Of a DNA stretch of 64,000 bases, positions 1 through 10,976 are shown in pieces. A program made the translations under genes and the position numbers. Origin of the DNA: Smallanthus sonchifolius (lineage: Eukaryota; Streptophyta; Magnoliopsida; Asterales; Asteraceae); contig CM042042.1 of assembly GCA_023525975.1 (NCBI GenBank), positions 8,439,501 through 8,503,500 of the forward strand. Reading direction: 5' to 3'. The notes below the pieces were generated by a model that ran no database searches, was not told the DNA's origin, and saw only the letters and a program-made list of their open reading frames with translations. Every line of letters begins with the position of its first letter. Positions within the stretch are counted from its first letter, which is position 1.

Positions 1-1
1 A

Positions 2-334
2 TCATTCAGGATAATGGCACGGGTTGGTGAAGTCGCTTATCGGTTGGAGTTGCATGATGAGTTAAGTGGGATTCATCCTACCTTCCATGTATCACACTTG
101 CGAAAGTGTTTAGCAGATGAATCGGCTCACGTACCACTTACCGACATCGAGGTCGACAACAGCCTTAATTACATCGAAGAACCTGTGGCCATCATAGATT
201 GGAAGGAGAAGCGGTTACGTAATAAAGTTATCCAATTGGTTAAAGTCCAATGGAAACATCGAAAGGGATCGGAAGCCACTTGGGAAACGGAGAAGGAAAT
301 GAGGGAGTCGTACCCTCATCTATTTGACTTATGA
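2..334 (+). CDS. 3' end of chromovirus polyprotein (integrase C-terminus with chromodomain), partial
   Basis: This is the last part of a Ty3/gypsy pol gene whose beginning lies left of the window; the frame is open from base 2. The residues ARVGEVAYRLEL and HPTFHVSHLRKC are the integrase C-terminal module typical of Tekay/Del-type elements. VQWKHRKGSEATWE followed by YPHLFDL is a chromodomain-like end, which in this family steers integration into heterochromatin. The stop at 332-334 is followed by a purine tract (AAGGGGGGTAGA) and then the 3' LTR, so gene, polypurine tract and LTR are in the expected order. No break is visible in this short piece. Confidence 0.9.
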   Translation, partial: SFRIMARVGEVAYRLELHDELSGIHPTFHVSHLRKCLADESAHVPLTDIEVDNSLNYIEEPVAIIDWKEKRLRNKVIQLVKVQWKHRKGSEATWETEKEMRESYPHLFDL

Positions 335-460
335 TAGGTTTCGGGGACGAAACCTATTGTAAGGGGGGTAGACTTGTAACATCCCAAAAGTAAAATGACA
401 GTTATAATAACGGAATAGACGAACGAGGCATGACGGGTCGGGTCGGATGGGTCAGCGGGC

Positions 461-468
461 TATAAATA
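461..468 (+). promoter_or_regulatory. TATA box of the chromovirus LTR
   Basis: TATAAATA lies 86 bp into the LTR in a GC-rich setting. Transcription would start shortly after it, which places the palindrome array at 827-1012 inside the transcribed part. Confidence 0.6.
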
Positions 469-826
469 GCCTATGCCACCCCCCTTTTATCTCATTTGCA
501 ACTTTTAGAGAGAGAAACCGTAGAGAGAGAAAGTTGGCGGATCGACCCGAGACTTCAGCAAAGTGTTACTCCATAACTCGTGAGAAGAACCTCCGGATCA
601 GAAACTCGATTCAGGTAACAATCCGACCTAAATATGAGTTTTAGTTCGTTTTTGGGTTTTTCGGGTTTTGAGTGAAAATGTAAGGTTTGAAAGGATGAAA
701 CTGAAAGATAATCATGGATTTGAGTTCCTTAATGGAAAACGAACGTTTTAAATGCAAACAGGTTCGGGATCTTGACGTGATCAGACCCGAATGCGAAAGT
801 TAGGGTTTTTCGCGAAGAACAGGTCG

Positions 827-1012
827 TGCGCACTTGCTAAGTGCGCATGGAGCATGTCCTGCGCACTTGCTAAGTGCGCAGGAGGAGGAACCTGTGCACT
901 TGCTAAGTGCGTAGGAAGGGGAACCTGCGCACTTGATAAGTGCGCAGGAGGAGGGACCTGCGCACTTGCTAAGTGCGCAGGAAGCAGGGTCTGCGCACTT
1001 GCTAAGTGCGCA
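827..1012. repeat. Six-copy array of a 21-nt imperfect palindrome, 33-bp period
   Basis: Copies start at 827, 860, 893, 926, 959 and 992, exactly 33 bp apart. Each has arms TGCGCACTTG and TAAGTGCGCA around a single central C, with a few substitutions in copies 3 and 4. The 12-bp spacers are less conserved and mostly purine (for example GGAGGAGGAACC). Because 33 is divisible by three, both strands show a short open frame here with an 11-residue repeat. Those frames are a side effect and are not genes. Confidence 0.95.
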
Positions 1013-2962
1013 GACATCAGAACTGGTTAAGTGAAGTCAGTATGTTAGAATGGTTAAACCGTTAGAGTCGGGATTGGTCTGATGTGTATTTAACTAATCA
1101 ATTCAGATCGGAAGTGGCATTGTTGGACCTTCGTTTAGGACAACCCCTATTAGCGTATCAGGTGAGTTCTAGAGCCCTCTTTTAAATGTTTTGTTAATGT
1201 TTTTGGGCTGGTGTGCATACTTACGAAATGATGTTTAACGAAATGATGTTTTAACGAAACGATGTTTACGACAGGAAAGGTTATGAAGTGTTTTTGCCAA
1301 AAAGGTTTACGAATGTTTTATGAACGGTCTAAATGAGGAAATGTTTAATGAGAAGAGAAAGAGGTAAAGGTTTTAAAGAAGTCATTACAAATCTAATTTG
1401 TCGAATGAATGGAATTGACGAATGAAGTCTGGGAATGAGATTCCCAGCCTTTTGGTAGATTATGGACAGCGAGCCATAGTTTCCATAAGAACAACAGGGG
1501 CAGTGTCTTATGGCATGTCAATGGTTTTGATGTTGTACAACTGGTAAGGGAGTAACGACGGTTACTCGGGTGATGACGATCATCCTAAGTGAATGAGGTA
1601 GGGGAAATCAATGACGGCGATACGTAACGGTTGATTCCCAATGGAAAGATGCGTTTTGGGCAATGACGGCGATACGTAACGGTTGACCTCAAGTAGTGAA
1701 TGGTTGTGGCAATGACGGCGATACGTAGCGGTTGCCCACAACACCAAAGGTTCCTTCGGGGACACTGTGACGCTTAAAGTGAGATACAAATTTAGATAAT
1801 AATGTATGACTTAAATGAATGTTAAAAGTTTTAACGAACGATCCGTTCAACGGTGTTTATGATTATGATGTTGATGATGATATGGTTACGAGATTCATTT
1901 GTTATTACCTGATCTTGTGAAAGGTTTTATTAAATGAATGAATGATATGTTTTTGGCAAATGTCGATGTTAAAGTTTTTATGAACTGCTAGAACTCACCA
2001 GCGTAGCTGACTTTTTAGTATGCACATTCAGGTTAAGGTAGGTATGGACGATGGACGGTGATGCTTGGCAAGCGAGAAGAGTTACCCGGTTGATCATGAA
2101 GTCTGGCATCCCGTTATGAGTTGTTTATGTTATGTTTATGTATTTGATAATGTACGTTTCCGCATGTATGAACAAGTTTTTAGTTATGTTGAATGAATGA
2201 TTCCGCTGCCTTATTTGATATTCATGTTTAAGAATTGTTTGTGAATGAGTAAATCCAAAAAGTGAGGCCTCCCGGGTTTTGGGCCTTACAGTATCACACA
2301 AGTATGAGATTTGAATCTTAATCGTTAGCCCGAAACGGCTTACGAATGCCCTAAAGTTATAACATAATAATTAGGGGTATAATGGGATATAATGATATGA
2401 GACAACGACACGGAATGTTGAACGTACTAAAAGAGACGCTCTAAAGATCAAAGAGTAGACGAACGTGTCCACGTGAACTGAATGATTCCTTAACATCACG
2501 CGACGATTGACAAAAGTAATATAAAGTATATTCGCACGCTGCACCATTAAACTAATGGCCTAAGAAAATAATATAATATATATTATTTTTAGATTTAATA
2601 AAATATTATAATAAACAATTGCGTGTCAAAAATAATAAATCTATTATTTTATCCGAGGATATAAACAAGTGTAAATAATATATATAATTATATTATTTAT
2701 TAGTTTAAAAGGTTACACGAAGTTTATAAACGTAAAAATAATAATATAAAAATATTTATCGTTTTTAACTGAGACTAAGGGTTGAAAATAATATATTATT
2801 TTATAAACGAAGTTTAAATAACGAATACGAGTTACAAGACTAAACCTGAGGCTACGGGTGGTTTTCCGGTTTTAAAACATATTAATATAATATAATAATT
2901 ATTGTTTTGAAAATATAAATATTAATCAAAACATTACTCACACACAACCGCGCCTAAGGCAA

Positions 2963-3156
2963 GGCACGACCGTGTAAGAGTCACAGGCGCGACCGTGCTG
3001 GTCAGGGGCGCGACCGTGTTGATCAAACAGAAGACACAACAAAACTGATCACTAGGCACGACCGTGTCTGAGTCTGGCACGACCGTGTCTAGGGTTCTGA
3101 GGCACGACCAGGTCTAGCCAAGAGGCACGATCGGGTCAGATTCTGGCACGACCGTG
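2963..3156. repeat. Eight-copy cluster of GGCRCGACCGTG in the element A LTR
   Basis: Copies start at 2963, 2986, 3007, 3055, 3076, 3101, 3124 and 3145. The core CACG-AC-CGTG has perfect 4-bp arms around a 2-nt loop; many copies extend to GGCACGACCGTGTC. Spacing is irregular (21-48 bp). The matching place in the LTR of element B has no such motif and holds a tRNA-like segment instead. Confidence 0.9.
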
Positions 3157-3823
3157 TCTCCTGGATACACAGACACAGAGTTTAACAGAATAAACCAATA
3201 AGTCCAAATCTCTTTGGTTTCGATCGCGATTGACCAAAAGAATATGGGGGTTCTATTAATCAAGTAATTACAAATCTGATGATATGCTTTGATTTCAAAA
3301 ACATCGAGTCTAGATCGACTAATTTCTCGATGGAATAACGAAAACCCTAGGTATGAACACGAGATCAATTTGAACAATCTGGATAAGGTTACTTGTTAAA
3401 ATCAATGGGCTTTCAATCTGGACACTAAAACGAAGATAAGGGTGTTTTTAATTACCTCAAACACTAACGAATTGATAGAGATCAGCTAGAATGGTTTGCG
3501 GCTACGAGGAGCTTGATCTCCGGCGACCCCGGTTGCTTCTCCGGCCAAATAGGAATGTGCAAAAGCTTCTGGGAGGTTCGTGCAAGATGTGAGAGTAGAT
3601 TGTTTGAGTAAAGCTGCTCTCCATCGATCGAATTTGGGTTATATGGTGATAGGATCGACGGTTATAGGATTAAAGACCATAATGGAGTTGAATTCGGCCA
3701 TTACGAGTGTTAGAGTGCCGAATAATGGCTCAATGATGATCCGCCGTTAGATATTATGCGTTACAACTTGAATTCCAACGAATTTGCGATTTAAGACTGC
3801 GTTTACGTTTCAACTGGGCAAGA

Positions 3824-3902
3824 GGCGCGGCCGTGCCTGTAAGAGGTGCGACCGCGCCAAAGCACTTGGCGCGACCGTGCCAAAGCATGGCGCAACCGTG
3901 CC
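3824..3902. repeat. Four-copy cluster of GGCGCGACCGTGCC in the element A LTR
   Basis: Copies start at 3824, 3845, 3868 and 3889. The same array in the opposite LTR (8106, 8129, 8150) has three copies, so copy number changed after insertion. The matching zone of element B carries a different palindrome (50262-50319). Confidence 0.9.
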
Positions 3903-4049
3903 TATTAGGGTTTCTGGTTATTTACAAAACCAGCCATTGCAACTTCAGCTTTGACAGAATTGATCCCTTGGTTTTAGAATTGAGTTAACTGGGTTAGGAT
4001 TTAACTGGGTTTGGCTAACCGAGTTAACCTGAAAAGTCGAATTGTCACA

Positions 4050-7000
4050 TCATCCTCTAGTTGAAAGAATTTCCATCCCAAAAAGTTAAAATAATATAAA
4101 AAAATTCCGGATGTCACATCATCCCCTAGTTGAAAGAATTTTCGTCCCGAAAATTAAAATAGTACCTTAAGAGTTTGACGTGGAGCGCTTGAATAGATGA
4201 GGATACTTGCGCATCATCTGATCCTCACGCTCCCACGTGAATTACGATCCACGTTTCGAGTTCCAACGAACTCTGACAATAGGGATTTTACCACGTTTAA
4301 GCGTTTTGACTTCCCTATCCATGATTTCCACGGGTTCTTCGATGAAACGCAACTGTTCATCGATGTGTAGTTCCTCAAGAGGATCCGCGAGTGACTCACC
4401 TGCTAGACATTTCTTCAAGTTTGAGACGTGAAAGACGTTGTCTACACCACTAAATCCTTCAGGTAGGTCCAGTTGATACGCTACCGGACCAATTCTCTTC
4501 ACTATCTTGAATGGTTCAACATAACGAGGATTCAGTTTTCCTCGTTTCCCAAAACGAATGACACCCTTCCAAGGTGAGACTTTTAACAAAAGCATATCCC
4601 CTACTTGAAATTCTAATGGTTTACGACGCTTATCGGCATAGCTCTTTTGACGATCACGAGCTGCTGCCATACGGTTTCTAATTTGAACGATTTTCTCAGA
4701 AGTTTCAAGTACGAGCTAAGGACCCGTAAGTTGACTATCTCCAACCTTGGCCCAAAAAATAGGAGAACGGCATTTCCGTCCATATAGTGCCTCGAATGTA
4801 GCTGCCTTGATGCTAGTGTGATAACTGTTATTGTAGGATAACTCCACCAGCTGTAGGTGAGACTCCCAAGTGTTACCGAAATCAACCACACAAGCTCGTA
4901 GCATATCTTCCAGGGTTTGAATAGTACGCTCCTTCTGGCCATCAGTTTTAGGGTGGTATGCTGTGCTCATATCTAGACGCGTGCCTAAAGCTTTATGTCG
5001 CAATTGCCAGGTACTGGAGGTGAATCGTGCATCATGATCTGAAATGATAGAGATTGGCACCCCGTGCCGAGAGACTGCTTCTTTCAAGTAAATACGAGTA
5101 AGCTTATCCATTTTGTCTGTTTCCTTGATTGCTAAGAAGTGAGCGGACTTTGTTAAACGATCAACGATTACCCAAATGGTATCACATCCGGTAGGAGTTC
5201 GTGGAAATTTTGTGATAAAGTCTATGGATATCTGCTCCCATTTCCACATGGGAATCTTCGGTTGCTGGAGTAGACTGGAAGGCTTTTGATATTCAACCTT
5301 GACCTTGGCGCAAGTCAGGAACTTGTTCACATAAGTGGCTATATCGGCCTTCATCTTTGGCCACCAATACAACACCTTTAGGTCATGGTACATCTTGTCG
5401 GAACCTGGATAAACGGAGCAACGAGATTTATGAGCTTCATCCATGACTAGTTCCCTTAAGTTCCTGAATACTGGAACCCATATTCGCTCGGCGAAGTAGC
5501 GAATGCCATCAGATTTGACCTCGAGTTGTGCTCCCATACCGTGTGTGGCTTCCAGCGGTAGGTTTTCCTCATTCAGGGCTTCAACTTGAGCACTACGTAT
5601 TTTGTCAGGTAATCCGGTGTGAATATTAAGTTGTAATGCTCGAACTCGTTTGGGCTTGGTTTCCTTTCGACTTAGGGAATCAGCTACAACATTAGCCTTA
5701 CCTGGATGATACCTGATCGCACAATCATAATCATTCAAAAGCTTGACCCAACGACACTGTCTCATGTTCAGCTCTTTCTGCTCGAAGATATGCTGAGGAC
5801 TCTTATGATCGATGTAGATAGTGCACTTGGTACCGTACAAGTAGTGTCTCTATATCTTAAGTGCGAAAACTATGGCTCCCAACTCTAGGTCATGAGTGGT
5901 GTAGTTTTTCTCGTGAATCTTTAGTTGGCGTGAAGCGTATGCGATCACCTTTTCTCGTTTCATTAACACACAACCCAGACCCTGCATGGATGCATCACAA
6001 TACACCACAAAATCATTCGTTCATTCAGAAAGAGCTAGAATAGGTGCTCTGCAAAGTTTCTGCTTAAGGAGTTGAACTGCTGAGGCTTTACCCTTCTGAG
6101 TTAAGGCAGTGAGAGGTTGGGCAATCTTAGAAAATCCTTCGATAAACCGACGATAATAACCAGCCAATCCCATAAATTGCCGCACCTCTGTCGGAGTCGT
6201 CGGTGCTGCCCAATTCTTGATGGCTTCTATTTTTGATGGATCGACGTGTATTCCATTCTTGCTAACCACATGTCCTAAAAATTGAACTTCCCAAATCCAG
6301 AATTCACACTTGGAAAGTTTAGCATACAGCTGTTCTTGCTTTAGCAACTCCAGAATTAAGCGTAGGTGCTCTTCATGTTCTTCCTTGTTCTTGGAATAAA
6401 TGAGGATGTCGTCGATGAAAATGATGACAAATTGATCAAGGTATGACTTACACACACGGTTCATGAGGTCCATGAACATCGCGGGTGCGTTGGTTAATCC
6501 GAAAGGCATGATCATTAACTCATAGTGTCTGTACCTTGTCCTGAAAGCAGTCTTGGAGATATCCTCATCTCGGACTCTCAATTGGTGGTAACCAGATCTA
6601 AGATCTATCTTGGAATAGAAGCCTGATCCTTGGATTTGATCAAAGAGATCATCGATGCGAGGTAAAGGATAACGATTCTTGATCGTCACTTTGTTCAGCT
6701 CACGATAGTCGATGCACATGCGAAAAGTCCCGTCCTTCTTCTTGACAAACAGGACTGGAGCTCCCTATGGCGATGAGCTTGGTCGGATGAAACCTTTATC
6801 CAACAACTCTTGTGGTTGAGTGGACAGCTCTAGCAATTCACTGGGTGCCAGTCTGTAAGGTGCCCGAGCAATCGGTGCTGCTCCGGGTGCTAGGTCGATT
6901 TGAAATTCTAGTTGACGATGCGGTGGCAGATCAGGCAAATCCTCGAGAAATACTTCCGGATAGTTACAAACGATCGGGATATCATCAATTTTCTTCTCCC

Positions 7001-7820
7001 CAGATGGCTGCTCGGCGACGAGAGCCAAAATAGCAGTATGACCTTTTCGAAGACATTTATGTGCTTTCATGAAGGATATGATGCCGACGATTGCACCACT
7101 CCTTTCGCCCCTGGACAGAAAGAGTTTCTCCACTCGAGAGAGGAATGCGAACGATTTTCTCAGGAAAAATAATCTCGGCTTGGTTCTTAGATAGCCAATC
7201 TATGCCGACAATTACGTCGAAAATACCAAGTGTGACCGGCATAAGGTCAATATCAAGTTTATGACCGGCCAATTCAAGCTTACAACCCTTAAGAATGTGA
7301 GTTGCTTCAATTATTTGGCCATAAGCTATTTCTATAATGTACTTAGCTTCTAGCAGGGTTGGAGTTTCTTTTATCAAATCACTAAGCTTCTTAGATATAC
7401 AACTCCTATCAGCACCAGTGTCAAAAATGACAGAAGCAAAGTAATTATTTAAGAGGAACTTACCGGTAACCACATTATGATCATATCTGGCTTCTCCGGA
7501 TCCAAGCACGAAGGCTCATCCCTTCGCACCGTTTCCGCCATTGTTGTCATTATTGTTGCCGTGGTTGTTGTTGTTACCTTGGTTATGGTTATTGTTGCCA
7601 TTACCCCTTACTTCAGTTGAGGAAAATCCTTCTGAAAGTGTCCTTCCTTTCCAAACTCAAGACAACCCTTTATAGATCCCGGTTGCTGGAAAGGATGATT
7701 GGCTTGTAGTTCACCTCTATAGTCCTTGGCAGCATGGCCCACCTTGTCACACCGTTGGAAACGATTTCTCTCACAAGCACCGAGATGGTGAAAATTACAC
7801 TAGTTGCACTTAGGGTATCT
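4050..7820 (-). pseudogene. Element A: decayed Tekay-like gag-pol
   Basis: Reading right to left: a worn gag zinc-knuckle zone (7510-7815), an aspartic protease (7509-7057, motif FDTGADRSCIS), reverse transcriptase (7133-6021, with CIDYRELN, YSKIDLRSGYHQ and FIDDILIYS), RNase H and integrase (5840-4716, HHCC region then the DDE core with DFITKFP) and the integrase C-terminus (4670-4242, GKLNPRY and FHVSNLKKC). Frameshifts separate the blocks. The chromodomain is cut by a stop at 4242 just before FTWERED. Gag N-terminus, leader and most of the 5' LTR are deleted. Between 4050 and 4141 the polypurine-tract/LTR-start segment (TTTCAACTAGRGGATGATGTGACA) occurs twice. The element cannot move by itself. 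Confidence 0.9.
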
Positions 7821-8310
7821 CTCCAGCCAAATAGGAATGTGCAAAAGCTTCTGTGAGGTTAGTGCAAGATGTGAGAGTAGATTGTTTGCGTAAAGCTGCT
7901 CTCCATCGATCGAATTTGGGTTATATGGTGATAGGATCGACGGTTATAGGATTAAAGACCATAATGGAGTTGAATTCGGCCATTACGAGTGTTAAAGTGC
8001 CGAATAATGGCTCAATGATGATCCGCCGTTAGATATTATACGTTACAACTTGAATTCCAACGAATTTGCGATTTAAGACTGCGTTTATGTTTCAACTGGG
8101 CAAGAGGCGCGACCGTGCCAAGGCACTTGGCGCGACCGTTCCAAAGCATGGCGCGACCGTGCCTATTAGGGTTTCTGGTTATTTACAAAACCACCCCTTG
8201 CAACTTCAGCTTTGAAAGAATTGATCCCTTGGTTTTAGAATTGAGTTAACTGGGTTAGGATTTAACTGGGTTTGGCTAACCGAGTTAACATGAAAAGTCG
8301 GATTGTCACA
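7821..8310 (-). repeat. 5' LTR remnant of element A
   Basis: This is about 490 bp closely matching 3540-4049. It begins TGTGACAATCCGAC at 8310 on the minus strand and is cut at about 7820, where gag sequence follows directly, so a deletion removed the rest of the LTR, the primer site and the gag start. A short shared CTCCRGCC at both deletion ends suggests end joining at microhomology. On the right it meets copia gag sequence without a gap. Confidence 0.8.
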
Positions 8311-9602
8311 AAGAAGTTCCTCAAAATCCTACATCGGAGTAAGTACATTCAGATTGTAGCTTCGATTGAACAAGTCTTAGATCTCAAGACTATCGGATTT
8401 GAAGATGTTGTGGGGCGACTGAAAGCGTACGAGGAACGGGTTAAGGAAGAAGAGGAGGAGACCAAGACCCAAGGTAAGCTTATGTTTCATAAATCTAACT
8501 TTTCAGGTTCTGGTAATCGGTACATAAACCGAGATCATGAGAACCAAGTAAGAAGACAAGGTCGAGATGATGATCAAGAATATGGATCAAAGAACTCGGT
8601 TCAAGGGAGAACTAATGATCGCCAAAAGGATAGGAAGGATATATCACATGTTCAGTGTTATCGTTGTGATAAATTCGGACACTTTGCGTCACATTGTCAG
8701 GATCGTATAAAGAAACAGGAAGAAGCTGTGAGGAAACATGAAGAGGCCAACTTGGTCGAAGTCAAGGATCCTGCTTTGTTTATGATGAGATGTGATCAAG
8801 AGACGGTTTTCCTCGTTGAAGAAAAAGTAATACCAAGATGTTTTGAGACCCAGCCAATGGAGAAAGACACTTGGAAACTCGACATCAGAGCATCGAATCA
8901 CATGACGGGTAATTATGCTTATTTTTATGAGTTGAACGAACGAGTCACGGGAACGGTGAAATTCAGAGACGGATCTTGTATTGACATTCAGGGAAAGGGG
9001 ACAGTATTGCTAGAAGGGAAAACAGGGTAGCAGCGCCTGTTGACCGATGTTTACTACATCCCGAGCCTACGTAGCAACATCATAAGTCTTGGTCAAGCAA
9101 CGGAAGTTGGATGGGACATCCACATGAAACATGATTTGTTAACCGTTCATGATGATATAGGAAAGCTTTTGATGAAGGTGACAAGGGGCAAGAACCGTCT
9201 ATACAAGATTAGTATCAAGATAGCAAGTCCCGGTGTAAAAACTAGCATTGGAGTGAAGAACTTTGTGGGTCGAGATCTTCAAAGAGTTGGATTGAAAGAT
9301 GACAAGCCAACTACGAGTCAGATTCCAATCAAAGATCCAAGTTCCAAAGTTCAAAGTCCAAGGAAGAAAGTTCAAGAATTCAAAGGAAAAGTCAAGCAAG
9401 AGATTCAAGCCCAAGGAAGGACGTGTAGTGATCAGAAGAAGCATGTGTTTGTTCAAGCTAAGTGGAGCCCAAAGAACACTGCAAGAGATCAAGAAGTGCA
9501 TTCGGATAATCAAGACAAAGATGACAAAATTGAAGTTGAAGACGCGCCTATTTCAATTAGGAAATTAGGGGGTGATTCGGATACAGCAATTGAGGGGGGT
9601 CG
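8311..9602 (+). pseudogene. Copia gag and protease without integrase or reverse transcriptase
   Basis: The frame enters in the middle of gag because element A sits upstream. It contains the gag C-terminal region, a CCHC knuckle (CYRCDKFGHFASHC, about 8657-8698), then LDIRASNHMTG, the copia protease site in which the usual LDTGASNHM has lost its T and G. After one stop (9028-9030) the same frame continues with the pre-integrase segment VYYIPSLRSNIISLGQ. From about 9230 the protein becomes Lys/Gln/Asp-rich and unlike any pol domain I know, and runs to a purine tract (GAGGGGGG) at the LTR. The whole integrase-RT-RNase H part is absent, so this is a gag-only, non-autonomous element with a decayed protease. 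Confidence 0.8.
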
Positions 9603-9869
9603 TGATTGTTGGCTCAATTGTTGTTTGGCCCATGAAACATGCCCAACCCAAGTGTTAGGCGTTTTAATGGGTAACTTAATGACCAAGTTAGGATTATTAG
9701 GTTTTAGCATTATAAATAGATGTTATCGGGTTAGGGTTTCACAATGAGAGTTAGAGAGCTATTGTAATCAGTTTTTTGAGTTATATTTTCTGGTTATAAT
9801 AAAATACTTGTAGAGTTATTCCAATTATCGTTTGTTTCGGTTGAGTTATAATCGGTTCAATCCTTGACA
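9603..9869 (+). repeat. 3' LTR of the gag-only copia element
   Basis: It starts TGATTGTTGGCTC directly after the purine tract and ends CAATCCTTGACA. TATAAATAG lies near 9712. Its right end falls within thaumatin coding sequence, so the element inserted into that gene and everything of the gene downstream (to the left) is lost from view. Confidence 0.75.
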
Positions 9870-10338
9870 GTCATCTATAATTTATAGCCATCCATGACAC
9901 TTGCATCGAAACTCCATTCATCAGTGTGAAACTTTGCAACTGTAACAAGTGGGGTTGTTGATCTTCCGTTGCACTCCATTTCACCGGAGCCATAGTCGCC
10001 TATTTTACACGACCCATGACCTGACCCATTGAAGGTGTAACCGGTCCTACCCCACAATCTACCCGACCAGTTTGGTGGATTTTGAAAGGAGTGTGAATCA
10101 CCCTTGGTGAGCTCGAATCCGGTAATATTGAGAACATGGATGCCAGTGATTCCAGGCCAAACCGTAAAACCACAATCATTGACAACAATGATAGTAGTCC
10201 CTGCAAATATGAACCAGAATCTTAATTAACGTTTGTTTGTGCGTGTTTTGGATATACAAACTACAAATGACATTTACTTCTAGTAGAGAAGGAGAAGAAG
10301 AGGAAGAAGAAAAAAAGAAAGCTCTCTTTATGTTTCAT
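9870..10338 (-). pseudogene. Truncated thaumatin-like (PR-5 type) gene, two exons
   Basis: Exon 1 (10338-10278) is a signal peptide: MKHKESF followed by a Phe/Leu run. Its donor is GTAAAT in phase 1. Exon 2 starts after TTTGCAG at about 10201 and encodes TIIVVNDCGFTVWPGI, then GRLWGRTGYTFNGSGHGSC and SGEMEC, the thaumatin core. Two cysteines are lost (RTGY, GDY). A TAG at 9875-9877 replaces the codon after GYKL, and the copia LTR ends at 9869. It is a close paralogue of the thaumatin part of the receptor at 34929-34210, with the same exon border and a related upstream region, so it may be the start of a second thaumatin-receptor copy. The part that would prove this is missing. Confidence 0.85.
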
Positions 10339-10976
10339 TTGAATATTGGTGGTTACAATTTTTTGGTTTTTCATAATTAGAATATTTTTTATTGGAATAC
10401 TACAACCAAATCTTGGGGTTGACTTCGTCAACTATACCAAAGTCTTTCAAAGTTTTTGATACTCAATATTGATTTCATTTTCAAGTCAATGACGAGTGGT
10501 CCATACTTATTAGCCTTGCTTTGCTTAGATTTTTTTCTAAGCATTAACGTTGTCTTTCCAAGTTTAATAAATGAAAGAAAACAAGTGAAAGAGAATTAAT
10601 GAGAGAAAAAAAAAAGAGAAAAGAAAAAAAGTGAATTAAAAAGCGAAAAAAAAAAATAGATAAAACTAATTTTGTTTTCCAGAGTTCGAAGGAACGGAAA
10701 TAAATTAAAAAAAAAATATAGTTTACATTTAATATATAAGTTGCCTTTTTATAATCTATCTATACTAATAAATGAAAATAATTAAGGACACGTGTCTCTT
10801 ATTAGACTACTAAAATGTTACTTTTCCCGCCCATTTGCTTTTGCTGATTTCTTTACACGCGGATCTAATGGATCCTTCCAGGCCCGGTTTATATCCATCT
10901 ATTAACCCGACATAATATTCATACGGTAATCCTCTTTTTCCTCTTCATTTGAACCCTACTTCACCCTTTCCTCTTT
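10339..10976. other. Upstream region of the thaumatin relic, purine-rich and Helitron-like DNA
   Basis: 10339-10560 resembles 34930-35140 (shared GGGGTTGACTTCGTCAACTA), so it is the old promoter/5' flank of the duplicated thaumatin gene. 10560-10720 is A-rich. From about 10757 TCTATACTAATAAATG looks like a Helitron 5' start. I see no gene. Confidence 0.5.

Larger units (their letters stand above)
375..2290 (+). repeat. 3' LTR of the plus-strand chromovirus
   Basis: The LTR starts TGTAACATCCC right after the polypurine tract and ends GGGCCTTACA, giving terminal TGTAA/TTACA. It is 1916 bp long. A TATA box (TATAAATA) lies at 461-468, so most of the LTR is R/U5. It contains a six-copy palindrome array (827-1012), described separately. 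The next base, 2291, lies inside the LTR of another element of opposite strand, so this element inserted there. The 5' target duplication is outside the window and cannot be checked. Confidence 0.85.
2291..4049 (-). repeat. 3' LTR of element A (minus-strand chromovirus), truncated on the left
   Basis: On the minus strand the LTR starts TGTGACAATTCGAC at 4049. From 2291 it matches the LTR at 47479-50421 beginning near 48310 (shared CACACAAGTATGAGATT), so about the last 830 bp of this LTR are missing from view. The plus-strand chromovirus LTR ends at exactly 2290, so it split this one. The LTR carries two clusters of a short palindromic motif (2963-3156 and 3824-3902). A second partial copy of the same LTR at 7821-8310 marks the other end of element A. 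Confidence 0.8.

Noticed and set aside
827..1012. CRISPR-like array (regular repeats and spacers)
   Set aside because: Spacers are 12 bp and related to each other; the setting is a plant LTR; no cas genes.
781..1030. Two opposite-strand open frames with an 11-residue Cys/Ala repeat
   Set aside because: They arise only because the 33-bp palindrome array is a multiple of three and reads alike on both strands.
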